The notes beneath the pieces are model-generated. The model was not told where the DNA came from, made no database searches, and saw only the letters and a list, made by a program, of their open reading frames with translations. From Chondrosia reniformis (lineage: Eukaryota > Porifera > Demospongiae > Chondrillida > Chondrillidae), in assembly GCA_947172415.1 (NCBI GenBank), contig OX359193.1:8333501-8397500 (forward strand): 64,000 bases of DNA, written 5' to 3'. The position numbers and the translations under genes were made by a program. Numbering within the stretch: position 1 is the stretch's first letter; each line of letters opens with the position of its first letter. Of this stretch, positions 1-12,353 are shown piece by piece.

Positions 1-21
1 CTATTGCGTAAATCTATAAAA

Positions 22-1696
22 ATGGCGTCCTACAGTGGCAGTTCTTCAAGTTTTGATACCAGCTATCCCAGTTCGGGCCGTACTTCTGGTAAGTTTGTCA
101 TGAGGTCGCAAATTTATGTCACCAAACAGATATAGAGAGTGCGTAGTATTAACATCTTGTATGTGTTTATTTGACACGTGTTGAAACCACGTGGGCTTTC
201 AGAGATGACTTTTTATTGACCTTCTCCACACAGACGTGCCTAGTTTTGGGCGTAATACAAGTCTATCACCTTACGACATCGATCCGAAGTACTTACCAGC
301 TGTGAGTCACGCAGTACAGTACTCTTATTCAGTATAATACTAGGTGTCCAGTGTATGAGTATCATGTTTGGCTGTCAGTATCGCTAGGTGTCTTGTATTG
401 GAATAAATTATATCCTTATTCAGTAAATGTTTATAAATATTTACTGTTTATTGATAAACATGTGTGTCCTCTGTATCTTGTCAAACAATCAAGAAAGACA
501 CTCCACCGCAAGTCACTATCTTTGCTGTTCAGTCTGATGTTCCACTTTTACTCTCTCTTATTTTAGAATCCTGAGTTCATCTTTCCAATTGAGCAGCAAC
601 AAAACTCATACGGTACCAAGTTATTTGATGCAGTTGGTACCTCTTATTTAGGGGGGCTCAGTGTGGGAGGAGTTTGGGGATTTGTGGAGGGTGTGAGGAA
701 GGCTGGGGGAATGAGTCGGAAGCTGTACTGGAATACCATCCTCAATGGCTGCACTAAAAGAGGACCATTCCTTGGGAATACCCTCGGAGTGCTAGGTATG
801 TACTCACATAGTGTAACCTTATATAGGAGACTGCCCCACATAGTGTAACCTTATATAGGAGACTGCCCCACATAGTGTAACCTTATATAGGAGACTGCCC
901 CACATAGTGTAACCTTATATAGGAGACTGCTCGACATAGTGTAACCTTATATAGGAGACTGCCCCACATAGTGTAACCTTATATAGGAGACTGCCCCACA
1001 TAGTGTAACCTTATATAGGAGACTGCTCCACATAGTGTAACCTTATATAGGAGACTGCCCCACATAGTGTAACCTTATATAGGAGACTGCCCCACATAGT
1101 GTAACCTTATATAGGAGACTGCCCCACATAGTGTAACCTTATATAGGAGACTGCCTCACATAGTGTAACCTTATATAGGAGACTGCTCCACATAGTGTAA
1201 CCTTATATAGGAGACTGCCCCACATAGTGTAGCCTTATATAGGAGACTGCCCCACATAGTGTAACCTTATATAGGAGACTGCTCCACATAGTGTAACCAT
1301 TACACCAAATGATCAGTTTACGTTAAAGTCATTGAACATTGTATTATTTGAGGGCCTATTTAGTAGTGTTGCTCTCATTTCAGCTGTGTTGTATGCAAGC
1401 TGGGAGCATGTACTGTGCAAGGTAACAAAGAAGGAGGACAGTGTTGTCAACAAGATGGCAGCTGCAACTCTAACTGGAGCCATCTTCAAGTCAACTGGTA
1501 AGCCTGGTTTTCACAGTAGTGGCCGGATATTTATGTATTACCTGTGTGGATGTGTGTTTCTGTAGCTGGAGTGCGTTCACTTGCCATCGCTGCCTCCCTG
1601 GGAGCTGCCGTCAGTGGTAGTTACTTTGTTGTGATGTACATGACTGGAAGAGGCAGAATGGGCACTTTTGGAAGAAAAAGCAGCATATACAGCTAA
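22..1696 (+). CDS. TIMM23: TIMM23, mitochondrial inner-membrane import channel subunit
   Basis: Seen: five exons at 22-88, 234-301, 567-795, 1384-1497 and 1566-1696 join in frame with GT-AG junctions. The product is about 200 aa. It has a Ser/Gly-rich N-terminus, a stretch containing LSPYDIDPKYLPA, then hydrophobic glycine-rich segments (GGLSVGGVWGFVEGV, LGNTLGVLAVLYASWEH, AAATLTGAIFKSTAGV, AASLGAAVSGSYFVVMYM) and the end GRKSSIYS. Known: this is the Tim17/Tim22/Tim23 fold with four membrane segments, and the LSPYL-like motif before it marks Tim23. Tim23 forms the core of the TIM23 presequence translocase of the mitochondrial inner membrane. Length matches the family. The start is the first ATG in the window, 22 bases from the edge, so the promoter lies outside. 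The third intron carries a 33-bp tandem array. Confidence 0.93.
805..1298. repeat. 33-bp minisatellite in TIMM23 intron 3, about 15 copies
   Basis: The unit contains CACATAGTGTAACC followed by TTATATAGGAGACTGCCC and repeats head to tail about 15 times. Copies are almost identical (mostly C/T changes in the CTGCCCC/CTGCTCC part and one AACC/AGCC change). The array begins about 10 bases after the GT donor at 796. High similarity suggests recent amplification. Confidence 0.95.
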
Positions 1697-2748
1697 TTCA
1701 GATTTGTAACATTTTACTATCAATGTGAACTTTGTTTTAAATGGTGCATCTCAGTCTCTATTATATATATACTATATAGAAATATTTATTTGCATAATAT
1801 AATAATACAAATATTCACTTTCTGCTGAGGAACACTAGTTTTGTAAATATTGGATAATTATGTATACAGTATGCCTACAATTTGTCAGTGCTAGATTTAA
1901 ACAATCCTCCTATATAATGGAGCTATAAGAATGTTTGTGTCCTATCTCCTCTCGTGCCGTTGCAGCAAACGAGACGAAACGTGAGTTTTTCTTACACAGA
2001 ATCATTCTTTCATTCCTTTTTGGCTATTAATTCTTCGCTCTCATGAACTTTCATATACACATTCTCATCATTATTGCACATAGGCTTTAAGTTTCTATAT
2101 ACACTATATATAGGAATATGACTGAACATTCAAGTAGCCATTGTATGGTGTGTTGGCATTGAAGTAGCCATGGTACAGTGTATGCACTGACATCGAGTAT
2201 CTATTGTACGGTGCACCAGTGGGTCCATCCACTAGTTTAAAGGTAGAATAGATGTGTGTAAGGTACAGTGTGGAGGAGCACTTGTAGTCATAACCAGCTG
2301 TCCTGGGTTCGATTTTTCAGCAATTGCTTGTTCCTGTTTTTCTCTCTTCAAGATATTTGGTAATGATTGTGGTTTGCAATTGATTATTATTACTCATACA
2401 TACCAAATGTATATACATATTGAACACATAGATCAAAGGTCAAACGCTAAATGTTAGCACGTGGCAGCACTTCTGTTATGCAAGTGCACAGGATCCTAGA
2501 AATGCTATAACCAGCACAAGACACTTCCAACCTGTATATGAAGTAAATAAGAGTCCATGACCAGAGATGTGTATACATTAGCTAATCAATTCAGAGACCA
2601 TATGTATTATATGGATCTCATAACATTCAAGTTCTATAAAATAGATGCACACAGTAGCATAAGTATTATAACTGTATTGTATACAAATGATATGTAACAA
2701 TGTATATGTATGTATGCAGCATACGGCATATATAAAAGATATATGGAC
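1697..2748. other. Intergenic stretch, no gene seen
   Basis: AT-rich sequence between the convergent TIMM23 and reelin-domain genes. No ORF with family resemblance is visible. Around 2290-2320 there is a GGTTCGATTTTT stretch resembling a pol III B box, but no cloverleaf can be drawn, so no tRNA is called. Confidence 0.6.
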
Positions 2749-3673
2749 TTAATTACCAGTTTTTAAAGAGGCTTCGTTTGTGCCAGGAACATTTTTAGGT
2801 GTACTAGATGGAGTGATAACGGAGGTAGAGTCCACGGAGGTGGGTTTCATAGAGGTAGAGTCCACGGAAGTGGGTTCAACACTAACAAACCCAAACTCTA
2901 CAACGGAACAAGATAACACAACTGTAAAATGCAACAACGTTTTGCTAGATCGCTCCATATTTGGTTTACTATATACCTTGTATGATTGGTCCCTGTTGGT
3001 CCGCCCAAAATACCTTCAGTGACTGTACTACTGCAAATCTAAACTGAATTGTACCGGTTCCTTCTTCTGGAGCAACCCATCTGAAGGTCAAATTCATTTT
3101 AGATAGAGCTTCCTCCTGTGTTATCCCATTCTCATCCTGTGTATTACATAACATGTATGCTCATACAATTTTTAATTATGTAGTGTATATTAAATTAAAA
3201 ATTGAAATTATTTTGTAATGTGTGTATATACATTTAAGAAAAAGGAAGTACATTGTCAAATAACTCACTTCACAAGTTGTCTGCTGACCATCTAAAGGAA
3301 TAAAGCGACCACTGCCTTTATTATTTAATTTTCTTGTTACTATTAAGAAACCCTTGAAATTTGTTCCATTAGTGGCTACCAATGTTACTGTATATAGTGT
3401 AATTACGGATTTCCATTGAACAAAGAACACATACATAAATGCCTTATACATACCTGTATATCTACCTTCTGACCTATATGTCCCATTCTCCAGCCCATAG
3501 ACAGTGAGCTTGTAAGGACTCTCTGTATTTCTTGGGTTCATTCCATGCAGACTTGAAGGTAGGAGGTTATCACAGGCATGATTGGGTGGCCCATCCGGGA
3601 GTCCTTGCACTGACCACATACAGTGGAGATGTACACTCAAAACTGCTGTAGCCAACACTGTAAACCTCTCCAT
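2749..3673 (-). CDS. Small secreted reelin-domain (Reeler) protein with Thr/Ser-rich tail
   Basis: Four exons on the minus strand: about 3673-3454, 3387-3269, 3136-2977 and 2921-2749, all with GT-AG junctions and matching phases. The protein has a hydrophobic start (MERFTVLATAVLSVHLHCMW, likely signal peptide) and then a Reeler domain of about 140 aa: Gly-Pro-Pro-Asn-His-Ala-Cys near the start, SPYKLTVYGLENGTY, NFKGFLIVTRKL, a Cys after the GRFIPLDGQQTT stretch, and LTFRWVAPEEGTGTIQFRFAVV. It ends with a short Thr/Ser/Val repeat tail. Known: Reeler domains occur in reelin, F-spondin, ferric-chelate reductase-like proteins and insect defence proteins. Here the domain stands alone, so the role is open (adhesion or immunity are only guesses). 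An in-frame Met six codons upstream (3691) is an alternative start. The last exon has a second in-frame acceptor (exon from 2897). Confidence 0.78.
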
Positions 3674-3691
3674 GAGCTTGTGGTATAGCAT

Positions 3692-4097
3692 TTAAATATT
3701 AAATAACTTTTCAAAATAAGATACAGTTTATCAAACTGCTATATACAATGTGCCTAACTCACTTTTACTTTGATATATATACACAACTATTAATATTTGA
3801 TACGTGGACAGGACTTAATAACTAGCATTACTTACATATAATACTTTCAGTCTGGTCTTTAACTACAGAATCTACAGTTTATATACTTATCCAAGTCTTT
3901 AGCCAGCAATTTAGGTAATTCTATTTATATATATACCCACGCATTGCAGAAAGGATGTGTGCAAATTGAAGCATGACTGGTAGAAACACAAATGATGTAA
4001 TTTCCACCAAACCGTCACATAATCATCTTCAAGAAAAGGAGGCGTACACTTCAGTACCTAAACTACTTCATCTTTCTAAGTTGGGCATTTATTTCAT
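3692..4097. other. Intergenic, no gene seen
   Basis: AT-rich spacer between the 5' end of the reelin-domain gene and the 3' end of the U1 snRNA gene, both on the minus strand. It should contain the promoter of the reelin-domain gene. No specific motif could be assigned by eye. Confidence 0.5.
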
Positions 4098-4261
4098 GTC
4101 GGGGGTTTGCGCGAACGCAGTCCCCCACTACCAAAAATTGTACGCCCGAGTTCCCCACGTTTGGGGGAATCGCAAGCTTCAACCAGGCGAAGTGCAATGC
4201 CGTGGCCTCCACCTGAGCCACCTGCCTTGATGATCACAGGTGACCTGCGCCAGGTAAGTTA
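4098..4261 (-). ncRNA. RNU1: U1 spliceosomal snRNA
   Basis: The reverse complement begins AACTTACCTGGC, the 5'-splice-site recognition sequence of U1. It continues with GATCATCAAGG and the stem-loop II segment CATTGCACTTCG. Then come CGATTCCCCCAAACGTGGGG (stem-loop III), an Sm site ACAATTTTTGG, and the 3' stem-loop GGGGGACTGCGTTCGCGC followed by a pyrimidine-rich close. Order and length (about 164 nt) match animal U1. The RNA base-pairs with GU donor sites in pre-mRNA as part of the U1 snRNP in the nucleus. The gene lies about 190 bp downstream of the RhoGEF stop codon. A pol II snRNA promoter (PSE) should lie just above 4261 and was not pinned down. Both ends are uncertain by a few bases. 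Confidence 0.95.
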
Positions 4262-4454
4262 TCAGTTAGCTTCAGGTCGAACTGGTTATTGTCTGTACTT
4301 CAGAAACACTTGTGGTTCGTTATTATCTACAGTCGCAGTACTCTGAATAAACGTCAATAATACACTCACAATTGGGTTCAAAATGGCCGACTCTAAAGCT
4401 GAGCGGGAGCTAAACTATAAAACTATACAAGTATAGAAAAAGGAGTTGTATGAA

Positions 4455-7400
4455 TTAGAGAGGTGCTAGTGAGCTATTGAGGATCCAGCCTTGGTCGCTA
4501 TTCGATAATCTTTTAACCCAAGACCATTCTCCTTCAATTGAAAGCAATTCTACAATTTCGTCTTCTGGTACAGACAATTGGCCTTCTCCACCGGCTGCAC
4601 ATTGAATAACCTTGTACAACTGACTCTATAGCACATAAATAAATGTCACGCATAAATCCATTCATGGTTTTGATCAAGCAATATGCTTGAAACAAAGTGA
4701 CCTTGTATGTTTATCTGTTAAGATGAGGTTTTGTTCAGAGTGTAATTAGCTGAAACATACAGTGAATATGTTACATTATGAAATAACCACTTACCACTTG
4801 TAAGTCCTTAAATGGCATTTCATCTCCAGAACTATCAAAGGAATCTTCTGAAAGCTCTTTTACATCAATCTAGCACACAAGTAGAACAAACTCACAGAGA
4901 CTGTTGAGTGAAGTCTTATTAAGAGAATGTATACCAAGTTATTTAAAAAATAGGCATACCTCATGATCATAAGAGACATTGTCAAAGGAAAGTGTTTCAT
5001 CAGGTAGCTCATGTCCCTCTATTCCTGGAGGTGGGCTACCTATAACCTCCCCTGTACTCAAGACTTTCTGCTTCTTCTTTTTCTTCATTTTGTGGGAAAA
5101 GAACTTTTTAACCTTTTTTATTTTACCTTTTTTCTTGCTAGAAGGAGTCACTGATGAAGGCACTAGAGCCTCCTCTGAAGCATCTAACAAGTCTTTATCA
5201 TTGGTGTGAACAATTTCATTTGCCACTGTACACGACAAAGAGATGACAGAAATTATCAGTTTAAGCATTGATAATGAACTCAATAACTCACTTGCATTAC
5301 TTGGAACAACTTGGTCTTCTACAATAGAAAAATAAAACCGATGAGTATATGAATAGGTGGATGGGTAGGTGGATGGATGGGTGGGTAGGTGGATGGATGG
5401 ATGGATGGATGGACGGGTGGATGGATGGGTGGATGGATGGATGGATGCATGGGTGGGTGGGTAGGTGGATGGATGGATGGATGGGTGGGTAGGTGGATGG
5501 ATGGATGGATGGATGGACGGGTGGATGGATGGGTGGATGGACGGGTGGATGGATGGGTGGATGGATGGATGGATGGATGGGTGGGTAGGTGGATGGATGG
5601 ATGGATGGATGGATGGGATTGCAAACTTTTAATAATATTTGCTTGGTCACACAGAAGCTTTGAGAGCTCATCCTTCCAAATTTTACATTCATCCTCAGAT
5701 GGTATCTGAAGGGAAGAGATGCTCTTAATGATTACAGTTGAGGAAAATACAAAAATATTACTCACTTCAAAATTGTATACACCCGCTTTTGTTTCAAAAT
5801 TGGACAGGGTCATGTGAAGCTTACTTCCCTTGGGAAATTCAGGAATGGCCATTTTCGATAACTAAATAAACATAGCAAACAGCAGCAAGAGGATAGAAGA
5901 TGTAATTTCGAAGTACTCAAAAGTTCCTAATCCTGCGCTGGTAGTTTTACCTACAGGTATAATGGCTTTAGGCGGACAGTCTTCCCAGTATTCGGGGGAC
6001 ATTGGTCTAACTACTTGATCCTTACATTGGAGAGGATAGATAACTAGATAGTTGGAATAGAGGAACACCTTTCTGAGCTTGGATCTCAGTTTTAAGCCTC
6101 CCCCTGGTCGCTGCACCTTCATATCGCACTAAAGGTACAAACAAATTCATGAGAAGTACGTATACCTTACACCACTGGATATAAAATGCATTGAATTCAT
6201 AATATTGAAGCATGCACACATCCCTCACACTATGAATAGGAGTTCCATACTTTTGCCTCACTCTAGCATTGATATCACTAACTGTTTTGTCCAAAAGGGA
6301 ACAGATTGCCTGTAAACAGTACAAAAGACATAAACAAACTTTGAAACTTCTGAAGACTTTGCACCTAAAGTCTTCCTACAATTTAGCCAAACTTAATCTC
6401 AATAAAATTTGGGAACAGACTAAATTATAAAATTACTCTAGTATTACTTACAGAAAGATTGTGTTTATACTTCTGTGAGGGGGCATGCTTCTTCATACTT
6501 TCAATAAACACTTTGTATTGGATCAGTCTGGTACAGGGTTGTGCTAACATGGCTGGTAAGAGGTCTGGATGTCCCAGACTTGCTTGTCTATCCTGTAAGG
6601 AAGCAGGAATATTCAAAGATGCTGTGATGGAGATAACATTTTACAATCACTCACCCAAAAATAAGATTGCTCAGCTTTGTTGGTACCAATAATTTTAGCA
6701 TAATCTCTCCTATTCTGGCAGTATTCAAAGTAGATTTCCTTTGCCTCTTCCATCTTCATGTGTGGGTACACATATATATACATATAAGTATACGAACATC
6801 ACATGTGGCTAGTATAGCAAGAGTTGTAACAAAGTGCTAACTCACAGAGGCTTCAAATGCTTTCATTAACATCCAAGTTCGACCTCTAGTTGCAGCTAAT
6901 TGAGGCAATAATTTTCTAACAGATGGAGGAAATACATTTACTATATTACAAATCATCTTTCACGTCAACATACTCTGTGTGGAACTTTGCAAGTGTCTGA
7001 ATGTTTCCAAAAATGTGTTTGTGCTTGCTCCTAATGATAGCAGGAACTGAGTGGTCTCCTTGGCTGGCAGGTACCAAGTAATGCTGTACACAGACATATA
7101 ATATGAACTACATAATACCTAGTACAGATAAAACTACAATGTAAAGATAAACTTAATAATGGACCAACAATTTAAATCCCAATCACACAGATATTGCTTT
7201 AATACTTTCCTGTCTAGACTATTCCCGTAAGATTCATGATTGATTGTGAGTGATTGATTGTTAATAAGCTTTGAAAGATTCGTATACTTTCAGAAAAGGA
7301 TCCAATCTGTTAATGCAATGTCTTATCCATGCACACTTAAAAGTAAGTCAGATTACAGACCTTGACAATCAGTTCCAAGTCTGCAATATACGATTCCTCC

Positions 7401-10400
7401 TTCCTAATCATCTCTTCAAATATCCTCAAGAAATGTTGAACTTGATTGACTTTACTATTTGCCTAAAGTTAAATCCAATGTAACCAGTAATATTCAATAA
7501 TATATTTAGTGGATTTACGTATATGATACAGAAAAGTTTAAAAATACACTTGACAGCAGAAAAAATCTTAATTACCTTTTCAAGTTTCTGCTGTGATTCT
7601 TGCCATGTCTTTTCGAGAAACCCTATGATTACTACATGTCCTTCCAACAGGTTTGGATTTAATCCAGGCTTTCTTCTGAGAGTATCTTCCATTACATCCA
7701 TAAGGCTACCGTAGCTTTGCTGAGGGACGTCTTGTGGTGGAGGCTCAAAGATTTGGTGGATACTCTTGTTCACATCATAGCACCAGCAGTCCACTTGATA
7801 GAAGTACAAGTGTGTCTGCATATCCTTCTCAAGAAGTGATACCAGATCTTCACACAGGACCTTCTTCATTAAGCACCACTCTACAAAGGGCTCTAGCTCC
7901 CTGACAACTACAGTGGCATTCTAAATAAAAAATAGAGAATCTCATGAAAAGACAATCAGATGAAAGACCAGTAAGACAAGTATGCTTCTTCTGTGTTGGT
8001 GTATGTAGAGTTAGTAGTTGTGGTTTGGTTATCACTTACAGTGGAATGCTCATGCCTAAAATCAAAGCATAAACATTCCGTATGTACTTACGTACTTCTC
8101 GACCTCTGAGATCTTGAGCTAAATCTTTTAAATTATCTATCTCCTTCATCTGAATACATACAAAAATAGAATAGTATCATACTGTAAAGAGTATCTCAAT
8201 GCAACTTAGGAGTTTAAATAGAGTTACTGGATTATCACTTCACTCACAACAACAGACACAACCTTCTGAATGTCTTCCTTTAGTTTAGTCGCAGTCTCCT
8301 TCAGTATTGACAAGCACATTCTTTCCGACTCACCAACGACCAATATAAAGAAAGCATTTTCCAGCCTTTCCTTGCTCTAAGAGCAAAGCAGTAAAATAGT
8401 AGGAAAATACACAATTACAAATTAATCTCCTTCGAGGTACATATATGATCTAAAGCAATAGGAAATTGCTAATTTTAACGTTCTACAAGTATATAACCCT
8501 ACATGCGCTGGTACAATTGACAGAGTGCATGCAAGTGACAGTGTGCACACTAGTGACAGTGACAGAGTGACATAGTGACAGAGTGCATACAAGTGACAGT
8601 GTGCACACTAGTGACAGTGACAGAGTGACATAGTGACAGAGTGCATAAAAGACTAGATGCCTACCTTCCAGATCTGATCAATAAAGTATGTCAAAACAAT
8701 CATTTTATCCAACCACTGCTTATAAGTTTGGCTTTTTGCTGTATAGTGATCCATCCTATTCTTCAGGCTATCCAATTGCTGCTTGCATAGATGATGTATT
8801 GTCTCATAATCTTTGATCCTTCCAGACCTCAGCCGACTAAAGAATAGCAATCATATACCCTCCATTACTGTTGTTGAGAAGTGAAGTACAAAAGTGAAAA
8901 TGTGTATAGTACTTCAGAGACCTGGATAAGGAGTCCCATGGTTACTGTTGAAGGGTTAATAGGGGGTAGACATACACACAAAATAACATATTGCACAAGG
9001 CTAAAGTTGTCTCTTCTCCACTGGATACAACTGTTTCTAGTAATATTGGGTCACATAAAATAACTTCCCATACATAAAACCCTTTCTATTAAATAAATAT
9101 GCTTGAAGTAGACCCAGGTATGCCTACGTATGTCTTATACAGCCTTTAGAAGCTGAATGGTTACAAAGTTAACTCACTTTTGAAATATCTCAATGTCCCC
9201 TGTAATGCTTGCATAGGCTTCTGAACACTCCACCCTTGCTTTAACTTCTTTTTCTTTTAAATTCTTCACTTGAAGTTGATTAGACACGCTGTCATCTTCT
9301 ACAAGTGACTCTTCTGTCCATGTCATCAAGGTGTGAAATTCCTCGCAACGGATAATTATATTTTCCAAATTCTACATAGAAGTACAATCATTTTTATATA
9401 TAGCCCCACATGTGTATAATAAATACGAATGGATATGGCTTGCAATAAATCATACAACTTACTTCCCATTTAGAAGTGTATCAGTAGCTACTGATCATAC
9501 ACTGTGAATAATACAATATCTGACCTCAAACTGTGATCCAATTAGGGATCATTACAGCCACACTGATTCAAAATCATTGTACTAAATGTGTGCAAATAAC
9601 AAGAAATCAAAACCAGCCATCAGTGTTCTACCCATGAGCTTTGATTGCCACAGCAATGCTCCATGCAAGCATATGCCCTCCTAAACCTAACTACTATTTG
9701 AACTGTTTCAGGTCTTTGGCTATTGCATACTTCTCTGCTCTGCATCCAATCCTGATGATCAGCAACAGAATATGGCAAGGTGCCCTTAAGGTACGCCGGT
9801 AAATCACATTTGGTACCAATGGATAATATCAAGTTGCTTGACTTTCTATGAAACTCCACCTATGTACGTATATCATTGATTGAAATCTGTATTTAACATA
9901 TAGAGCTTGGACATATTAAGAAATGGGTTAGCTTGTATATTTGTTAAATACTTCATTCCTCAATAGCATTGTAAGTATAAGTAATGCGAATGCTATGTAG
10001 TTATGAATAAATCAAGTTTCAGTTAATCAGGGGTAAATTATAAGGCAGATACATGAATGAATATTGGTCTCACACGCAAGCAATGAATGAAACCAGAAAG
10101 TTTGGACAATACAGATCTGTCTGTACCTATCTACCTTGCAGAATACATCAGTGCAAGAGATCTATGTATATAGACCTGTACCTGATGGCTAGCCTTGACT
10201 TCCTCAAACTGAAGAACTTGTTCTCTGACAACTCGGTTTCTTTTCCACCATTTTGATCGATCTTTTAGACTCTCCCCATAACAGAATATGCGGATGTTAT
10301 CTGCCAGAATTTTCTGTATTAAATGGCATCATAAATACAGTATTTAGTTACTAATGCACATTGTGTGCTTGAACTTAGCAGTCACTTATTTAATAAAGCA

Positions 10401-11987
10401 ATGACCATTAGTACCTTAACTTTGTTAGTTTGAGGTCATGTTATAATTAAAAATAAAATCTAAGCAGTGTGCACTTCAAAATCAGAGTAGGCTGCTATAA
10501 AGTAAATGTCTCTTAGCTTAATACAGTAAGACTAGGGGCCCTGTAAAACCAGGAACGACAGGAAGGGAAGGGGGAATCATGGTTCTGAGGGTTTTCCTCT
10601 GTTGTACTTGGTTTGTTTGCCCTGGCTTTACGCTTATCTTTTCCCTTCTTTCTACTGTCCCTTCTGCTAAGAGTTGTGATATGTTGCATATCCCCTTGCT
10701 TGTCTTACATGATCTCACCCCTCAGAACCATGATTTCCCGTTCCCCGTTCCCTTCCTGTTGCTCCTGGTTTAATGGGGTCCCACAAGGCTATGCTATACA
10801 ATTCTGAAGTGTATCACAATAGCACTGGGCACTTATTAAGTGGACCTTGGTTAGGTCCATTAGCTAAGGCACATGAGTGGGTGGGGGCAATCCAGAATCA
10901 CATGATGATAATATAAGCACTGATTGCTTACTTGACATATAATTTATAGAAAATGGTCATTAATTCGGCAACTGACAAAAGTGTTCATGGAACAGCCAAC
11001 TCACACAGATGGGCCTCATGACAGCAATAAGCTCATTGGCATGCAATCCTTTTGCAGGAATAATAACAAAGGAAGCTCTGGCACATTTAGTAATCTCTAC
11101 TGATTCTCTATATAAGGCAAACAAAATAATTCAACCCTGATATGCAATGTGCTATATTTGTAGATAATCTAATATAAACAATTGGACATGGAGATATGGT
11201 GATAGGTTATAGTGGCAGATATGTATTGGGTAACTGTTCACCTAATAGGTATTCCAGTGCAGACATACCACAGATAGTGATGACGTCATTACTAGTACTA
11301 GTGTGTATATACAAAGAGAATTACTTTTTTACATGTTTGTCTGCATATTTGGAATACCGACTAACTTTAGTGAACAAATAATATAACTCTGGTCGATGTA
11401 CCACGAATAACCGTCTACATATAAGTTACATACTTCATACATTGCTGGAGGAATTCAAGTGCCTCTTCAAACACCTTTTCCTTCTCTGGTGATTCCTTTA
11501 TCTCCTTAATGGTATTTGTAGGTATGCAAAGCACCGCGTTATTGCAATTTCTTGATCCTAATTTAGAACAAGAAGAAAATGAGAATGTTTAGCTCGGCTC
11601 TTAATTATTTTATACTTAACGAAACTGAAAAAATTAGCTTCATTAAGTTCTAAAAGACGACCAGCTAGGATTTAAGGGAATGGTTTCGTACCTGCTAGAT
11701 GGGCATACTGTCTCTTCAGCGCATTCCAAGTGTCGCCCTTAGGAACATAGGTCCGACCGCTACTACTCCAACTGAAGGCTACAGTAGATATGAAATGATA
11801 GTTATATGTAGGGCCGTTAATTAGTAGTGGAAAGACAGACTGCGGAGCTACTCTAACGGTACAAAGTTAGTGAGTACGGATCAAGATATTTGTACAAAGT
11901 GTGTATCATTGAATATTATGGCTTACTTTTCTGCGGTTGGGAAGACGAAGGACTCTTCGGCGTAGTATTTCCTAACGCTACGGCCAT
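4455..11987 (-). CDS. MCF2L: Dbl-family RhoGEF (MCF2L/Dbs type: Sec14, spectrin-like, DH, PH, SH3)
   Basis: A many-exon minus-strand gene. Proposed start [12 protein letters not shown] at 11987; stop at 4457-4455. A Sec14-like region lies at about 11800-9620 ([26 protein letters not shown], then [20 protein letters not shown]). Charged, helical spectrin-like exons follow at about 9370-7480. The DH domain starts in the exon 7462-7361 ([20 protein letters not shown], the CR1 helix). It continues through [17 protein letters not shown] and [20 protein letters not shown] (CR3) to about 6140. The PH domain lies at about 6115-5620 ([15 protein letters not shown] to [13 protein letters not shown]). 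A lysine-rich linker is at about 5227-4960. The last exon gives an SH3-type end ([20 protein letters not shown]). Known: such proteins load GTP on Rho/Cdc42 at membranes. The domain order fits Dbs/MCF2L. Not every exon junction was verified, and the start is the least certain point. Confidence 0.82.
5349..5617. repeat. TGGA/TGGG tetranucleotide-derived array in a RhoGEF intron
   Basis: About 270 bases of GGATGGATGGGTGGGTAGGT-type repeats lie between the PH exon and the lysine-rich exon. They have long ORFs in several frames (Pro-Ser-Ile-His or Met-Asp-Gly-Trp repeats) that are artefacts of the repeat. The array fills most of the intron. Confidence 0.9.
8515..8650. repeat. Duplicated GTGACAGAGTGCAT-type repeat in a RhoGEF intron
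   Basis: A block of roughly 65 bp made of GTGACAGAGTGCATACAAG and GTGCACACTAGTGACAGTG occurs twice in tandem, itself built from GTGACA sub-repeats. Confidence 0.8.
10535..10782. mobile_element. Foldback (MITE-like) element in a RhoGEF intron
   Basis: The left arm (10535-10590, GGGGCCCTGTAAAACCAGG onward) is matched in inverted orientation by the right arm (about 10717-10782, ending CCTGGTTTAATGGGGTCCC). The roughly 60-bp arms are near-complementary and enclose about 125 bp of unrelated sequence. No transposase is present, so this fits a non-autonomous inverted-repeat element. Target-site duplication was not established. Confidence 0.65.
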
Positions 11988-12353
11988 CTGTGGATAACTA
12001 TAGCTATTATGACCAATCAGCGGTGGTCATATAATGCTCATACTGGAATGTCCTTTTATAAACACTTAATACGTACAGTGGAACACACCTCCTAAATAAA
12101 GTATACGATTGTCCTCGGAGGCTTCATAAAATGGCTGAAATCTATTTAGGGTCTGGCGAGCCAGTCTATTATTGGTCAACTATCACTATATACTAGTACT
12201 GTGTCTCAATAGGTGGGATCGGTATACATCTCGGTTTGCATCTGATGATACGATGTCATGCACTCATTTACCAATACACTAAGGTACGTGTACACTACAC
12301 TAACTCAATATATTACACAGTATGATTGAATACAAAATGGTGCTGGTCAGGAT

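Noticed and set aside
2254-2340. Possible tRNA or tRNA-derived SINE (GGTTCGATTTTT)
   Set aside because: No acceptor stem or A box could be aligned; too weak to call.
3973-4346. Two overlapping plus-strand ORFs of about 80 aa
   Set aside because: They are antisense readings of the U1 snRNA gene.
5297-5852. ORFs with Pro-Ser-Ile-His-Pro repeats
   Set aside because: Tetranucleotide array in an intron; the real exons on either side are the PH and lysine-rich exons of the RhoGEF.
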